This document shows, piece after piece, positions 1-5,666 of a stretch of DNA of 5,666 nt (the stretch's first letter is position 1; each line of letters opens with the position of its first letter). The DNA comes from Chloroflexota bacterium (GTDB lineage: Bacteria; Chloroflexota; Anaerolineae; Aggregatilineales; UBA3940): positions 1 to 5,666 of the forward strand of contig DRKO01000481.1 in assembly GCA_011051745.1 (NCBI GenBank), in the 5' to 3' direction. The translations under genes and the position numbers were made by a program. The notes beneath the pieces were generated by a model. It searched no databases and had not been told where the DNA came from. It saw nothing but the letters and a program-made list of their open reading frames with translations.

Positions 1-411
1 GAGGATCAACAGGCGGCGCGTTTCCTCGAAGCCCAGCCAGGTAAACAGGCTGTGGGCGGGGGTGTTCCCTTCGATCACCTCCAGATAGACGGTCTTTATC
101 CCCCGCAGGGCGGCCTGTTCGATGCAGTATTCCATCATCGCACGGCCCAGCCCGCGCCGCCGGGCGGTGGGCAACACGCCCATCCGGGTGATCCAGCCCC
201 AGTCTCCCCGCACTCCCAGCATACACAGCCCGCCGATCTCCCCGTCCACCAGCGCGGTAACAGAGCCCTCCAGATCGACATCGTAAACCTCGATATATTC
301 CTGAAGCCGTCTGGCCGTCATCGGCATGGGGACCAGATAGTCCACCCGTGTCTGGTTGTAGGCGTCTGTAAGCTCCTCAATCGTAAACTGACTGGCAGGG
401 ACGAGGTCCAC
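1..411 (-). CDS. GNAT-family N-acetyltransferase (C-terminus outside window)
   Basis: The frame runs 137 codons from a GTG at 411 to the left edge with no stop, so the 3' end is missing. GNAT enzymes move an acetyl group from acetyl-CoA to an amine on a small molecule or protein. The central strands contain VTALVDGEIGGLCML (about 51-65). Motif A is GVLPTARRRGLGRAMM (78-93), containing the acetyl-CoA pyrophosphate-binding RxxGxG signature. Motif B is LEVIEGNTPAHSLFTWLGFEET (110-131), with the N.PA..L....GF pattern typical of the family. Little of the fold can be missing, since GNAT domains usually end soon after this. The start is set by GGGAG 7 bases upstream; the gene follows the RR1 stop by 19 bases. 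The substrate cannot be read from the sequence. Its place in the cluster suggests co-expression with the signalling genes, but a functional link is only inference. Confidence 0.9.
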   Translation of the reverse strand, partial: MDLVPASQFTIEELTDAYNQTRVDYLVPMPMTARRLQEYIEVYDVDLEGSVTALVDGEIGGLCMLGVRGDWGWITRMGVLPTARRRGLGRAMMEYCIEQAALRGIKTVYLEVIEGNTPAHSLFTWLGFEETRRLLIL

Positions 412-418
412 AGCGAGA

Positions 419-423
419 CTCCC
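419..423 (-). promoter_or_regulatory. Ribosome binding site GGGAG that decides the acetyltransferase start
   Basis: GGGAG in the transcript lies 7 bases before a GTG at 411. No ATG occurs in this frame between the end of the receiver gene and residue 29 of the acetyltransferase, by which point part of the fold would be lost, so this site supports the GTG start. Confidence 0.55.
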
Positions 424-430
424 GACAGGG

Positions 431-832
431 TTAGGGGGACGGAATGTCCAGATAGTTGGCGATCAGGCGAGGAAACTCGCGCGTATCAATGGGCTTGCCG
501 ATGTACCCCTCGCAGCCGTAGGCGTCCACCATCTCGCGGGCAGCCTCGGAAGGCCAGGCCGTGACCACGATCAGGGGGATGCTGGCGAGGGTCTCATCCT
601 GCTTGAGGTAGGCGGCGACGGTCTGCCCGTCCACGTCGGGCAGCCCCAGATCGAGCAGGATCAGGTCGGGCTCCTCTTCGGTTGCTATCTCGATGCCCTC
701 TTCACCGGTGGCGGCGTGCAGGATGGAAAAGCCTTCTCTTTCGAGGACGCGACGCATCAGGCGGGCGTTCTTCGGGTTGTCTTCGATCAGCAGGACTGTC
801 CGGCGTTTGCCTGGCATCTCGCGGGGTGACAT
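431..832 (-). CDS. Single-domain response regulator (CheY/DivK-like), RR1
   Basis: This 133-residue protein is one receiver domain after a short basic N-terminal extension of about 11 residues. It shows VLLIEDN (Glu17, Asp18), LILLDLGLPDVDG with phospho-acceptor Asp61, VVTAW with Thr91, and GCEGYIGKP with Lys113. All residues needed for phosphorylation and the conformational switch are present, and no output domain follows. The ATG at 832 has a perfect AGGAGG (842-847) 9 bases upstream, preferred over the internal ATG five codons later. It is a close paralogue of the receiver at 1462-1884. A 116-base gap separates it from the previous gene and may hold its own promoter, although I could not identify a convincing one. 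The acetyltransferase starts 19 bases after its stop, so those two are probably co-transcribed. Confidence 0.93.
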   Translation of the reverse strand: MSPREMPGKRRTVLLIEDNPKNARLMRRVLEREGFSILHAATGEEGIEIATEEEPDLILLDLGLPDVDGQTVAAYLKQDETLASIPLIVVTAWPSEAAREMVDAYGCEGYIGKPIDTREFPRLIANYLDIPSP

Positions 833-929
833 AGTGATGCTCCTCCTGGTGTACAGTTGTGGGCGGGTGGGTTATGTTGCCAGGATGGGAAAAGTATAAC
901 CTGAAGCCCGGCTAAGCCCCTGCCACTGA

Positions 930-946
930 TTTCCCGGAGCGGGAAA
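930..946 (-). terminator. Small hairpin immediately after the RR2 stop (weak terminator candidate)
   Basis: The transcript reads TTTCCCG-CTC-CGGGAAA, a perfect 7-bp stem with a 3-base loop, starting two bases past the TGA at 949. No U-run follows, so termination is doubtful. It could stabilise the 3' end of an upstream transcript or cause partial termination in this gap, which is the longest in the cluster (116 bases). Confidence 0.3.
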
Positions 947-948
947 GC

Positions 949-1428
949 TCACTCGACTGTGGGGGGATGGCGGTCGTTTCCCTGTCCGGCTGTGCGGAGG
1001 CGCGGGGGCGGAGGGGCGGCGGTCGCGTTGCTGCCCGGCTTGCTCTTCCCCTTTCCATTCGGCGAGAGGAAGCGGTGGAGGGCCTCGCGCAACTGCTCAC
1101 GCATGATCGGCTTGCCCAGATACCCATCGCATCCTGCTTCCAGGTAGCGTTCTCTGTCGCCGACCATCACATTTGCCGTCAGGGCGATCACGGGGATGTG
1201 CTGGAGATCAGGGTTGGCCTTGATGCGGCGCGTCACTTCCTCGCCGTCAATATCGGGCAGGTTGATGTCCATCAGGATCAGGTCGGGACGCCATTCGGCG
1301 GCCAGCTTGAGGGCCGTCTTCCCGTCGGGGGCCTGGATTATTTCGTACCCCTCCGGCTCCCTCATCAACATGCGCGTTACCAGCCTGAAGTTCTGGAAGT
1401 TGTCCTCAACGTATAGAATCTTTACCAT
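949..1428 (-). CDS. Single-domain response regulator (CheY/DivK-like), RR2
   Basis: This 159-residue protein has one receiver domain at about residues 1-120. It carries ILYVEDN (Glu8, Asp9), LILMDINLPDIDG with phospho-acceptor Asp54, ALTAN with Thr84, and GCDGYLGKP with Lys106; all switch residues are intact. MDINLPD and the ANVM..DRE..L.AGCDGYL.KP pattern resemble receivers of hybrid kinases and DivK-type proteins more than the two neighbouring stand-alone receivers do. The last 40 residues are low-complexity: first Gly/Lys/Ser-rich and basic, then a run of four prolines, then an Arg/Gly/Pro-rich end. No known output domain is seen there. The ATG at 1428 has GGAGAG at 1435-1440, 6 bases upstream, and lies 33 bases after the previous stop. 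A hairpin (930-946) begins two bases after its own stop. The partner is unknown. Confidence 0.92.
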   Translation of the reverse strand: MVKILYVEDNFQNFRLVTRMLMREPEGYEIIQAPDGKTALKLAAEWRPDLILMDINLPDIDGEEVTRRIKANPDLQHIPVIALTANVMVGDRERYLEAGCDGYLGKPIMREQLREALHRFLSPNGKGKSKPGSNATAAPPPPRLRTAGQGNDRHPPTVE

Positions 1429-1461
1429 CGTCTTCTCTCCAGCGCGTCTTCGTCCTGCAAC

Positions 1462-1884
1462 TCATGCCTCTGTCGGGTTACTCTGATCGTGCTTCTCTTC
1501 CTGCTCCGTCTCCTCGCCGCCGTCGGCTGCCGCGAGGAACGCTTCGATCTGGTCGGGGAAGGTGCGGGTGTTGATCGGCTTGGTGATGTAGCCATCGCAG
1601 CCGTAGGTCAGGGCGCGGCGCTCGACGATCGGGTCATCGTTGGCCGTCACGGCTATGATCGGGATGTCGCCGGGGATGCGGTTGATCAGGGCCGCGATGG
1701 TGTGCCCCCCGATGTCGGGCAGGCCCAGGTCGAGCAGGACCAGATCGACCTTCTCCCGGCTGACGATGTTCAGGCCGGTCAATCCCTCGCCGGCATGGAT
1801 CACCTCATGCCCCCGGCGCTTCATGATTCGCGTTACGATGTTGGCGCTGTTTGGGTCGTCTTCTATCAGTAAGATTCGAGCCAT
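1462..1884 (-). CDS. Single-domain response regulator (CheY/DivK-like), RR3
   Basis: This 140-residue protein is a complete receiver with no output domain. Motifs visible are LLIEDD (acidic pocket Glu8, Asp9, Asp10), LLDLGLPD with phospho-acceptor Asp52, VTAN with Thr80, and GCDGYITKP with Lys102. The receiver ends at about residue 118 and is followed by a strongly acidic, glutamate-rich tail of about 20 residues (GGEETEQEEKHD), probably flexible. The ATG at 1884 is preceded by AGGGGA (1892-1897) with 7-base spacing, which supports this start. It follows the threonine synthase fusion by 71 bases and precedes the next receiver gene by 33 bases. Hand alignment gives about 44 percent identity to the receiver at 431-832, and both share LDLGLPD and GYI.KPI.TR.FP, so the two are close paralogues. 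It probably acts by protein contact or as a phosphate shuttle; the partner is unknown. Confidence 0.93.
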   Translation of the reverse strand: MARILLIEDDPNSANIVTRIMKRRGHEVIHAGEGLTGLNIVSREKVDLVLLDLGLPDIGGHTIAALINRIPGDIPIIAVTANDDPIVERRALTYGCDGYITKPINTRTFPDQIEAFLAAADGGEETEQEEKHDQSNPTEA

Positions 1885-1955
1885 TAGTTATTCCCCTGCT
1901 CCGCTCGTACCTGTTAAATTCCATCAAAACCACCTGCCGGAGCGCGTCGTTTTTC

Positions 1956-4037
1956 TCAGGAGATCACGTCGTTGATCTGCTCCCGGAGAGCCGAACGATC
2001 AAGGTCGCCTTTGATCCAGGTGGATTTTGCCTGCTTCTCCAGCTGTGCCCGTTCGGTGTCGCTCAGTTCTTTGGCCGTCAGGACGATCACCGGTATATCG
2101 CGTGTCTCCGGGTCCACGCGGAGATGTTCCAGAATGTCGAAGCCGCTCATGTCGGGCAGCACCAGATCGAGGATGATCAGATCGGGTGGTTGCTGCCTGA
2201 GCAATAGAAGGGCCTGCTCCCCTGAATGGGCTTCGACCACGTGCAGGTTCTTCTGCTTCTCAAGCGTCCGGCGCAGCAGGCGGCCATCCAGCGGGTTGTC
2301 CTCCACGACGAGGATGGTCTTCTCTCCCGTCTGTTTGCCGGAGGCGTCTCTGTTCTCGTCGGAGGCGGAGAGGCTTTCCTTCCGGTCGCCCAGCGTGGTG
2401 ACGACGTGCTCCACGAGTTGATGGGTATCATAGCTCCCTTTAGTCCAGACGGAAAGCGCCTGCCCCTCCAGCCGTCGGCGTTCCTGCTCGGAGAGGTTCT
2501 TGGCCGAGACGATGATAACCGGAATCCGGGCGGTGCTTCGATCTTTCTTGAGCGTTTCCAGCACGTCGAAGCCGTCCTTTCCCGGCATGAGCAGATCGAG
2601 GATCACGAGGTCGGGCCGCCGCTCCCGCACCAGCTCGATCCCCTCTTCCGCGTTGTTGGCTTCGAAGACGCGGTAGGACCTGTGGCGCTGGAGCAGGCGG
2701 CGGATCAGGCGACTGTCGCGCGGGTTATCGTCTATCACAACCACCGAGGTGATCTTCTCGTCCAGATGTTCCAGCGCGGCGTTGAGGCCCTCTTCCGGCA
2801 TCCCCCAGCGCTCGGCCAGCTTGCTGTTGATCTCGATGTCTATGATGTGGTGGCGGTCGCCGATGATGAACTTCTCAACGGGCAGCGTGTGGCCGGAGGC
2901 GTTCACGACGACCGTCTCATCCGGCTTGATGACCCCCTCCTGAAGCAGCTTCTCCAGACCGGCAAAGGCGACCGCCGTCGCCGGTTCGACGGAGAATCCC
3001 TCCGTCCGCGCCAGCCTGCGCAGCGCCCGGAACGCCTCTTCGTCTGAAACGTCGGTCATCGTCCCGCCGTTGCCTGTGGCGGCGCGGTAGAGCAGCGTAT
3101 AGCCGAAGCCGGGGTCGCCCGTCGCCAGAATGGTGATGGCGGTATGGGGAGTAACGGGATCGGCCTTCTCCTTACCGGCCCTGAAGGCCCGCACCATCGG
3201 GTTACACCCCTCCGACTGGATGATCGCCAGACGGGGCAGCCGGTCAATCAGGCCCATGCGCTTGAGTTCCGTGAAGCCCTTCCATACCCCGATTGGCCCG
3301 ATCCCCCCGCTGACAGCCTGAACGTACCAGTCGGGGGCTTTCCAGTTGAGCTGTTCGGCGATCTCAAAGGCAATGGTCTTCATCGCCTCCTTGCCGGGGA
3401 CGCCCTTCGCGCCCCGATCAAGGGGCAGGTTGTGCCGTCTGGCGAAGCTGGCCGCGACCTCCTTCGTCTGGTCGTATGTGCCGGTGACTTTGATCACCTC
3501 CGCGCCGTAGAGCGCGGTTTCGCGCATCTTCTCCACCGGGACCTGGCTGGTCACGAAAACCCACAGCTTGATGCCCGCCCGCGCACAGTAAGCGGCGTAG
3601 GCGGCGGCAGCGTTCCCGGTCGAGGCCAGCACGCACGCTTCCGCGCCGGTCGCCCTGAGGGCCGAGACGGCCAGCGCCGCCTGTCGGTCTTTGAAGGAGC
3701 TGGTCGGCGACTGGCGTTCGTCCTTGATGTAGAGATGCTTGTGGCCCAGTTCTCGCCCCAGCCCTTCGGCGTGCAGCAGGGGCGACCATCCCTCCCGCAT
3801 CGTTACCGCGTGATCCGGGGAGAGGGGAAGCAGTTCTTCATAGCGCCACAGCGTCGCTCTGCGATTCCGGAGCACTTTCGGCCAGCGCCTGGCGACGGCC
3901 TCGTAGTCGTAGCGAGCATCGAGCCAGACGGCCCCGCATTTCTCGCACGCCGTCCGCGTGAGAGAAGGGGACATCTCATGGCCGCATTCCAGACAGACGA
4001 CCTGTTTAAACGTGGGAGGGAGCTTCAATGCAGACAT
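1956..4037 (-). CDS. Threonine synthase-like PLP enzyme fused to two receiver domains
   Basis: The 693-residue protein joins a metabolic enzyme to a phospho-signalling module. Residues 15-34 form a four-cysteine zinc ribbon (Cys15, Cys18, Cys31, Cys34). Residues about 60-390 are a fold-type II PLP domain of the threonine synthase family, which converts O-phosphohomoserine to threonine. It shows REGWSPL (81-87), the Schiff-base segment SSFKDR with Lys116, STGNAA (139-144), a glycine-rich phosphate loop SGGIGP (243-248), VEPATA (350-355) and SGH (381-383). All expected catalytic elements are present. After a linker (about 391-428) come receiver 1 (429 to about 553; Asp436, Asp437, phospho-acceptor Asp481, Ser511, Lys533) and receiver 2 (574-693; Glu579, Asp580, Asp624, Thr654, Lys676), joined by a polar linker. 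The family normally ends near the PLP domain, at about 350-430 residues, so the receivers are an addition. The join is one uninterrupted frame. The exact substrate is less certain than the fold: related PLP lyases share these motifs, and thrC would be the symbol if confirmed. It lies 74 bases after the kinase gene. Direct control of the enzyme by phosphorylation is inference. Confidence 0.92.
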   Translation of the reverse strand: MSALKLPPTFKQVVCLECGHEMSPSLTRTACEKCGAVWLDARYDYEAVARRWPKVLRNRRATLWRYEELLPLSPDHAVTMREGWSPLLHAEGLGRELGHKHLYIKDERQSPTSSFKDRQAALAVSALRATGAEACVLASTGNAAAAYAAYCARAGIKLWVFVTSQVPVEKMRETALYGAEVIKVTGTYDQTKEVAASFARRHNLPLDRGAKGVPGKEAMKTIAFEIAEQLNWKAPDWYVQAVSGGIGPIGVWKGFTELKRMGLIDRLPRLAIIQSEGCNPMVRAFRAGKEKADPVTPHTAITILATGDPGFGYTLLYRAATGNGGTMTDVSDEEAFRALRRLARTEGFSVEPATAVAFAGLEKLLQEGVIKPDETVVVNASGHTLPVEKFIIGDRHHIIDIEINSKLAERWGMPEEGLNAALEHLDEKITSVVVIDDNPRDSRLIRRLLQRHRSYRVFEANNAEEGIELVRERRPDLVILDLLMPGKDGFDVLETLKKDRSTARIPVIIVSAKNLSEQERRRLEGQALSVWTKGSYDTHQLVEHVVTTLGDRKESLSASDENRDASGKQTGEKTILVVEDNPLDGRLLRRTLEKQKNLHVVEAHSGEQALLLLRQQPPDLIILDLVLPDMSGFDILEHLRVDPETRDIPVIVLTAKELSDTERAQLEKQAKSTWIKGDLDRSALREQINDVIS

Positions 4038-4040
4038 GAT

Positions 4041-4046
4041 CCTCCT
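4041..4046 (-). promoter_or_regulatory. Shine-Dalgarno AGGAGG with short spacing, for the threonine synthase fusion
   Basis: The transcript reads AGGAGG, then only three bases (ATC), then the ATG at 4037. The match to the anti-Shine-Dalgarno sequence is perfect, but the spacing is shorter than the usual 5 to 9 bases. The next possible start in frame is a TTG three codons on (12 bases from the motif), which would also keep the zinc ribbon whole. I keep the ATG. The site lies just beyond the large hairpin at 4054-4094. Confidence 0.6.
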
Positions 4047-4053
4047 GCTGGCT

Positions 4054-4094
4054 CCGGCCTCTCCGGAGGCCCGCTCGCCGTCCGGAGAGGCCGG
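4054..4094 (-). repeat. Perfect 14-bp inverted repeat between kinase and PLP enzyme genes
   Basis: The arms at 4054-4067 (CCGGCCTCTCCGGA) and 4081-4094 (TCCGGAGAGGCCGG) are exact reverse complements separated by 13 bases. In the minus-strand transcript this makes a very stable GC-rich hairpin starting 17 nt after the kinase stop codon and ending 7 nt before the ribosome binding site of the next gene. No U-run follows, so it is not a textbook intrinsic terminator. It could be a processing or mRNA stability element between two cistrons, a partial terminator or attenuator, a translation-control hairpin, or a copy of a dispersed palindromic repeat. The structure is seen directly; the role is inference. 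Confidence 0.85.
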
Positions 4095-4111
4095 TCTGTG
4101 TCACTCAAGGC

Positions 4112-5666
4112 TCAGTCTCCCGGTGTCTCGGTCGTCTGGCTCTCCTGACGACCGGTTGCCCGCGCCCCGTTGCCGGAGATTTCACGTCCCCGCCCGTCGG
4201 AGCGCTGATCAACAGCCGCGACGAGGGGCAGCTTGACGGTAAAGGTGCTTCCCTGCCCCGGCTCACTTTCGAGCTGGAGATCGCCGCCGTGCATGTACAC
4301 AAGCTGGCGGGTGATCGTCAGGCCGAGGCCCGTACCGCCTTCCCGGCGCGTTGCCGAGCCGTCCATCTGGCGGAACTGGTCGAAGATGACCTCGTGGTAT
4401 TCCTTGGGAATGCCGATGCCGGTATCTTCGACGGAGATATACATCCAGCCGTCATCAGCCTGAGCGGTGAGCTTGACGTACCCTTCGTCGGTGAATTTGA
4501 TCGCGTTGCTGAGCAGGTTCCAGAGGATCTGCCGCAGGCGAACCGGGTCGGCTTTGACGGTGGGGAGCGTCTCCGGAATGTCAAGCTGAAGCTCGACGTC
4601 CGGTTTGTCCTTCAGCAGCACGCGGGACATATCCACCAGCGGCGGGATGAACTCGCCGAGGTCAATGTCCGTTATGCTGAGCTCCATTCGGCCCGCTTCG
4701 ATCTTCGCCAGGTCGAGGATGTCGTTAATCAGAGCCAGCAGGTGGTGGCCGCTGGCGTGGATGGCCTGAAGGTCTTCCAGCGACATCTCGTCCAGCTGGT
4801 CGCCCAGGTCGTCAATCAGCAACTCGGAGTAGCCGATGATCGAGTTGAGCGGCGTCCGCAGCTCGTGGCTCATGTTGGCGAGGAACTCGCTTTTGAGCTT
4901 GTCGAGCTCTCGCAACTGCTCGGCTGTCTCCAGCTGTTCCTGATAGAGCCGGGCGTTGGAGAGGGCAACGGCAAGCTGGTTGGCGACGATCTGGAGGGTG
5001 CGGACCTCGTCTTCGTCGAAGTGGCCCACCTGGCTGCTCTGCACGTCGAGAACGCCGAGCAACTGATCGCCGAGGACGAGGGGGATCGCCACCTCGGCCC
5101 GTGTCTCCGGCAGGAGCGGGTTGGGCAGGTGGTCGGGGTCTTTCGTCACGTCGTTCACAACGACCGGCTGGCGGCTACGGGCGGCGCGGGCCACAAGGCT
5201 TCGCTCCAGCTCGACGGGGATGGAGTGGCCGCTCTCCTTCATGATGCGACCGGCCTCGCCCAGCCCCTCGGCCACGACCAGTTTCTGCTCCTCTTCGTCG
5301 AGCAGGTAGATATGAGCGTGGTAGTACTCGAAGGCTTCGCTCAGGCGGTTGACGGTCTCGCGCAGCAGTTCGTCGGGGTCGAGCAGGGTGGTAAGCTGCT
5401 GGGCCAGATCATGCGCCAGTTCCTGACGGCGGCGGATGCGTTCGCGCTCTGTCACGTCACGGGCGACGCCCAGCACGCCGATGATGTTGCCTTCCGCATC
5501 GTAGAGCGGCGTCTTCTGCGTGTCGAGGATATGCTCGCTGCCGTCCGGCCAGAGCACAACGTCGAAGGGGTTGTGGATCGTCTTCCCCTCTTCGATCACG
5601 GCCCGGTCGTCGGTGCGGAAGCCCCGGATGCCGCGCTCCGGGTCGCCCTCGATCAGATAGGCGGGC
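4112..5666 (-). CDS. Sensor histidine kinase, PAS-GAF-HisKA-HATPase (N-terminus outside window)
   Basis: This is a two-component sensor kinase that autophosphorylates on histidine and passes phosphate to receiver domains. The frame stays open through the right edge, so the gene is partial and its start is not visible; the GTG at 5599 lies inside a PAS domain and is not a credible start. Counting from the first complete codon at 5665, 517 residues are visible. Residues 1 to about 75 are the end of a PAS/PAC domain (WPDGSEHILDTQ, GVLGVARDVTERE). About 95-240 is a GAF domain, followed by a short coiled coil. HisKA carries the H-box MSHELRTPLN with phospho-acceptor His267. HATPase has the N-box around Asn387, DTGIGIP (414-420), an F-box FDQFRQ and GGTGLGL (443-449). 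All catalytic boxes look intact. The last 35 residues are a polar, probably disordered tail. No C-terminal receiver is present, so it must signal to separate receivers, plausibly those encoded just downstream. No transmembrane segment is visible in this part; the signal sensed is unknown. Confidence 0.95.
   Translation of the reverse strand, partial: PAYLIEGDPERGIRGFRTDDRAVIEEGKTIHNPFDVVLWPDGSEHILDTQKTPLYDAEGNIIGVLGVARDVTERERIRRRQELAHDLAQQLTTLLDPDELLRETVNRLSEAFEYYHAHIYLLDEEEQKLVVAEGLGEAGRIMKESGHSIPVELERSLVARAARSRQPVVVNDVTKDPDHLPNPLLPETRAEVAIPLVLGDQLLGVLDVQSSQVGHFDEDEVRTLQIVANQLAVALSNARLYQEQLETAEQLRELDKLKSEFLANMSHELRTPLNSIIGYSELLIDDLGDQLDEMSLEDLQAIHASGHHLLALINDILDLAKIEAGRMELSITDIDLGEFIPPLVDMSRVLLKDKPDVELQLDIPETLPTVKADPVRLRQILWNLLSNAIKFTDEGYVKLTAQADDGWMYISVEDTGIGIPKEYHEVIFDQFRQMDGSATRREGGTGLGLTITRQLVYMHGGDLQLESEPGQGSTFTVKLPLVAAVDQRSDGRGREISGNGARATGRQESQTTETPGD

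Noticed and set aside
52..564. A 170-codon plus-strand frame near the left edge
   Set aside because: It runs across the acetyltransferase and the end of RR1 in antisense, and the protein is His/Pro/Arg-rich with no family features.
893..898. A -10-like TATACT on the minus strand upstream of RR1
   Set aside because: No -35 box is visible at 16-18 bases upstream and there is no extended -10, so a promoter cannot be supported although the place is plausible.
1885..1955. The relatively AT-rich patch (TTTTGATGGAATTTAAC in the transcript) between the fusion gene and RR3 as a promoter
   Set aside because: No pair of boxes with acceptable spacing could be fitted; only the ribosome binding site of RR3 is supported.
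2379..2753. That the enzyme-receiver join is a frameshift or misassembly artefact
   Set aside because: The frame is continuous, the linker is ordinary coding sequence, and there is no stop, start with ribosome binding site, or change in composition at the join. Read-level checking would still be the final test.
2226..3047. A 273-codon open frame on the plus strand
   Set aside because: It is antisense to the receiver part and the end of the PLP domain; no domain is recognisable and it is explained by the GC-rich codon pattern of the real gene.
3144..4148. A 334-codon open frame on the plus strand
   Set aside because: It lies antisense over the PLP enzyme, whose motifs are unmistakable. The plus-strand translation has no recognisable domain and is Arg/Pro/Gly-rich, as expected for a shadow of a GC-rich gene.
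1..5666. RNA genes, CRISPR arrays, insertion sequences or attachment sites
   Set aside because: No tRNA-like cloverleaf, rRNA segment, spaced direct repeats, transposase or terminal inverted repeats were seen by eye; almost the whole window is explained by minus-strand genes.

Overview
The window is a compact, GC-rich, fully coding-dense stretch in which every credible gene lies on the minus strand. Read in transcription order (right to left) it encodes a sensor histidine kinase (N-terminus beyond the right edge), a threonine synthase-like PLP enzyme fused to two receiver domains, three separate single-domain response regulators, and a GNAT acetyltransferase (C-terminus beyond the left edge). 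Gaps are 74, 71, 33, 116 and 19 bases, so the genes could form one operon. The style (PAS-GAF-HisKA-HATPase kinase, CheY-like receivers with GCDGY.KP motifs, zinc-ribbon threonine synthase) would suit a Chloroflexota-type or other environmental GC-rich bacterium, but this is an impression and no marker gene fixes the taxon.

Right part (4112-5666): the histidine kinase has PAS, GAF, HisKA and HATPase domains and no receiver of its own. A perfect 14-bp inverted repeat fills most of the gap to the next gene. Middle (1956-4037): a 693-residue protein with an N-terminal four-cysteine zinc ribbon, a full fold-type II PLP catalytic domain with its Schiff-base lysine, and two complete C-terminal receivers. 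Left part (1-1884): three stand-alone receivers with intact phosphorylation sites and no output domain, then the acetyltransferase.

Together there are five intact receivers beside one non-hybrid kinase and no DNA-binding output domain in view. The only enzymatic outputs visible are the PLP enzyme and the acetyltransferase. The simplest reading, which is inference, is a signalling cluster in which phosphorylation acts directly on an amino-acid biosynthetic enzyme, with the free receivers as phosphate shuttles, sinks or protein-binding switches. The threonine synthase-REC-REC fusion is the most unusual item here.
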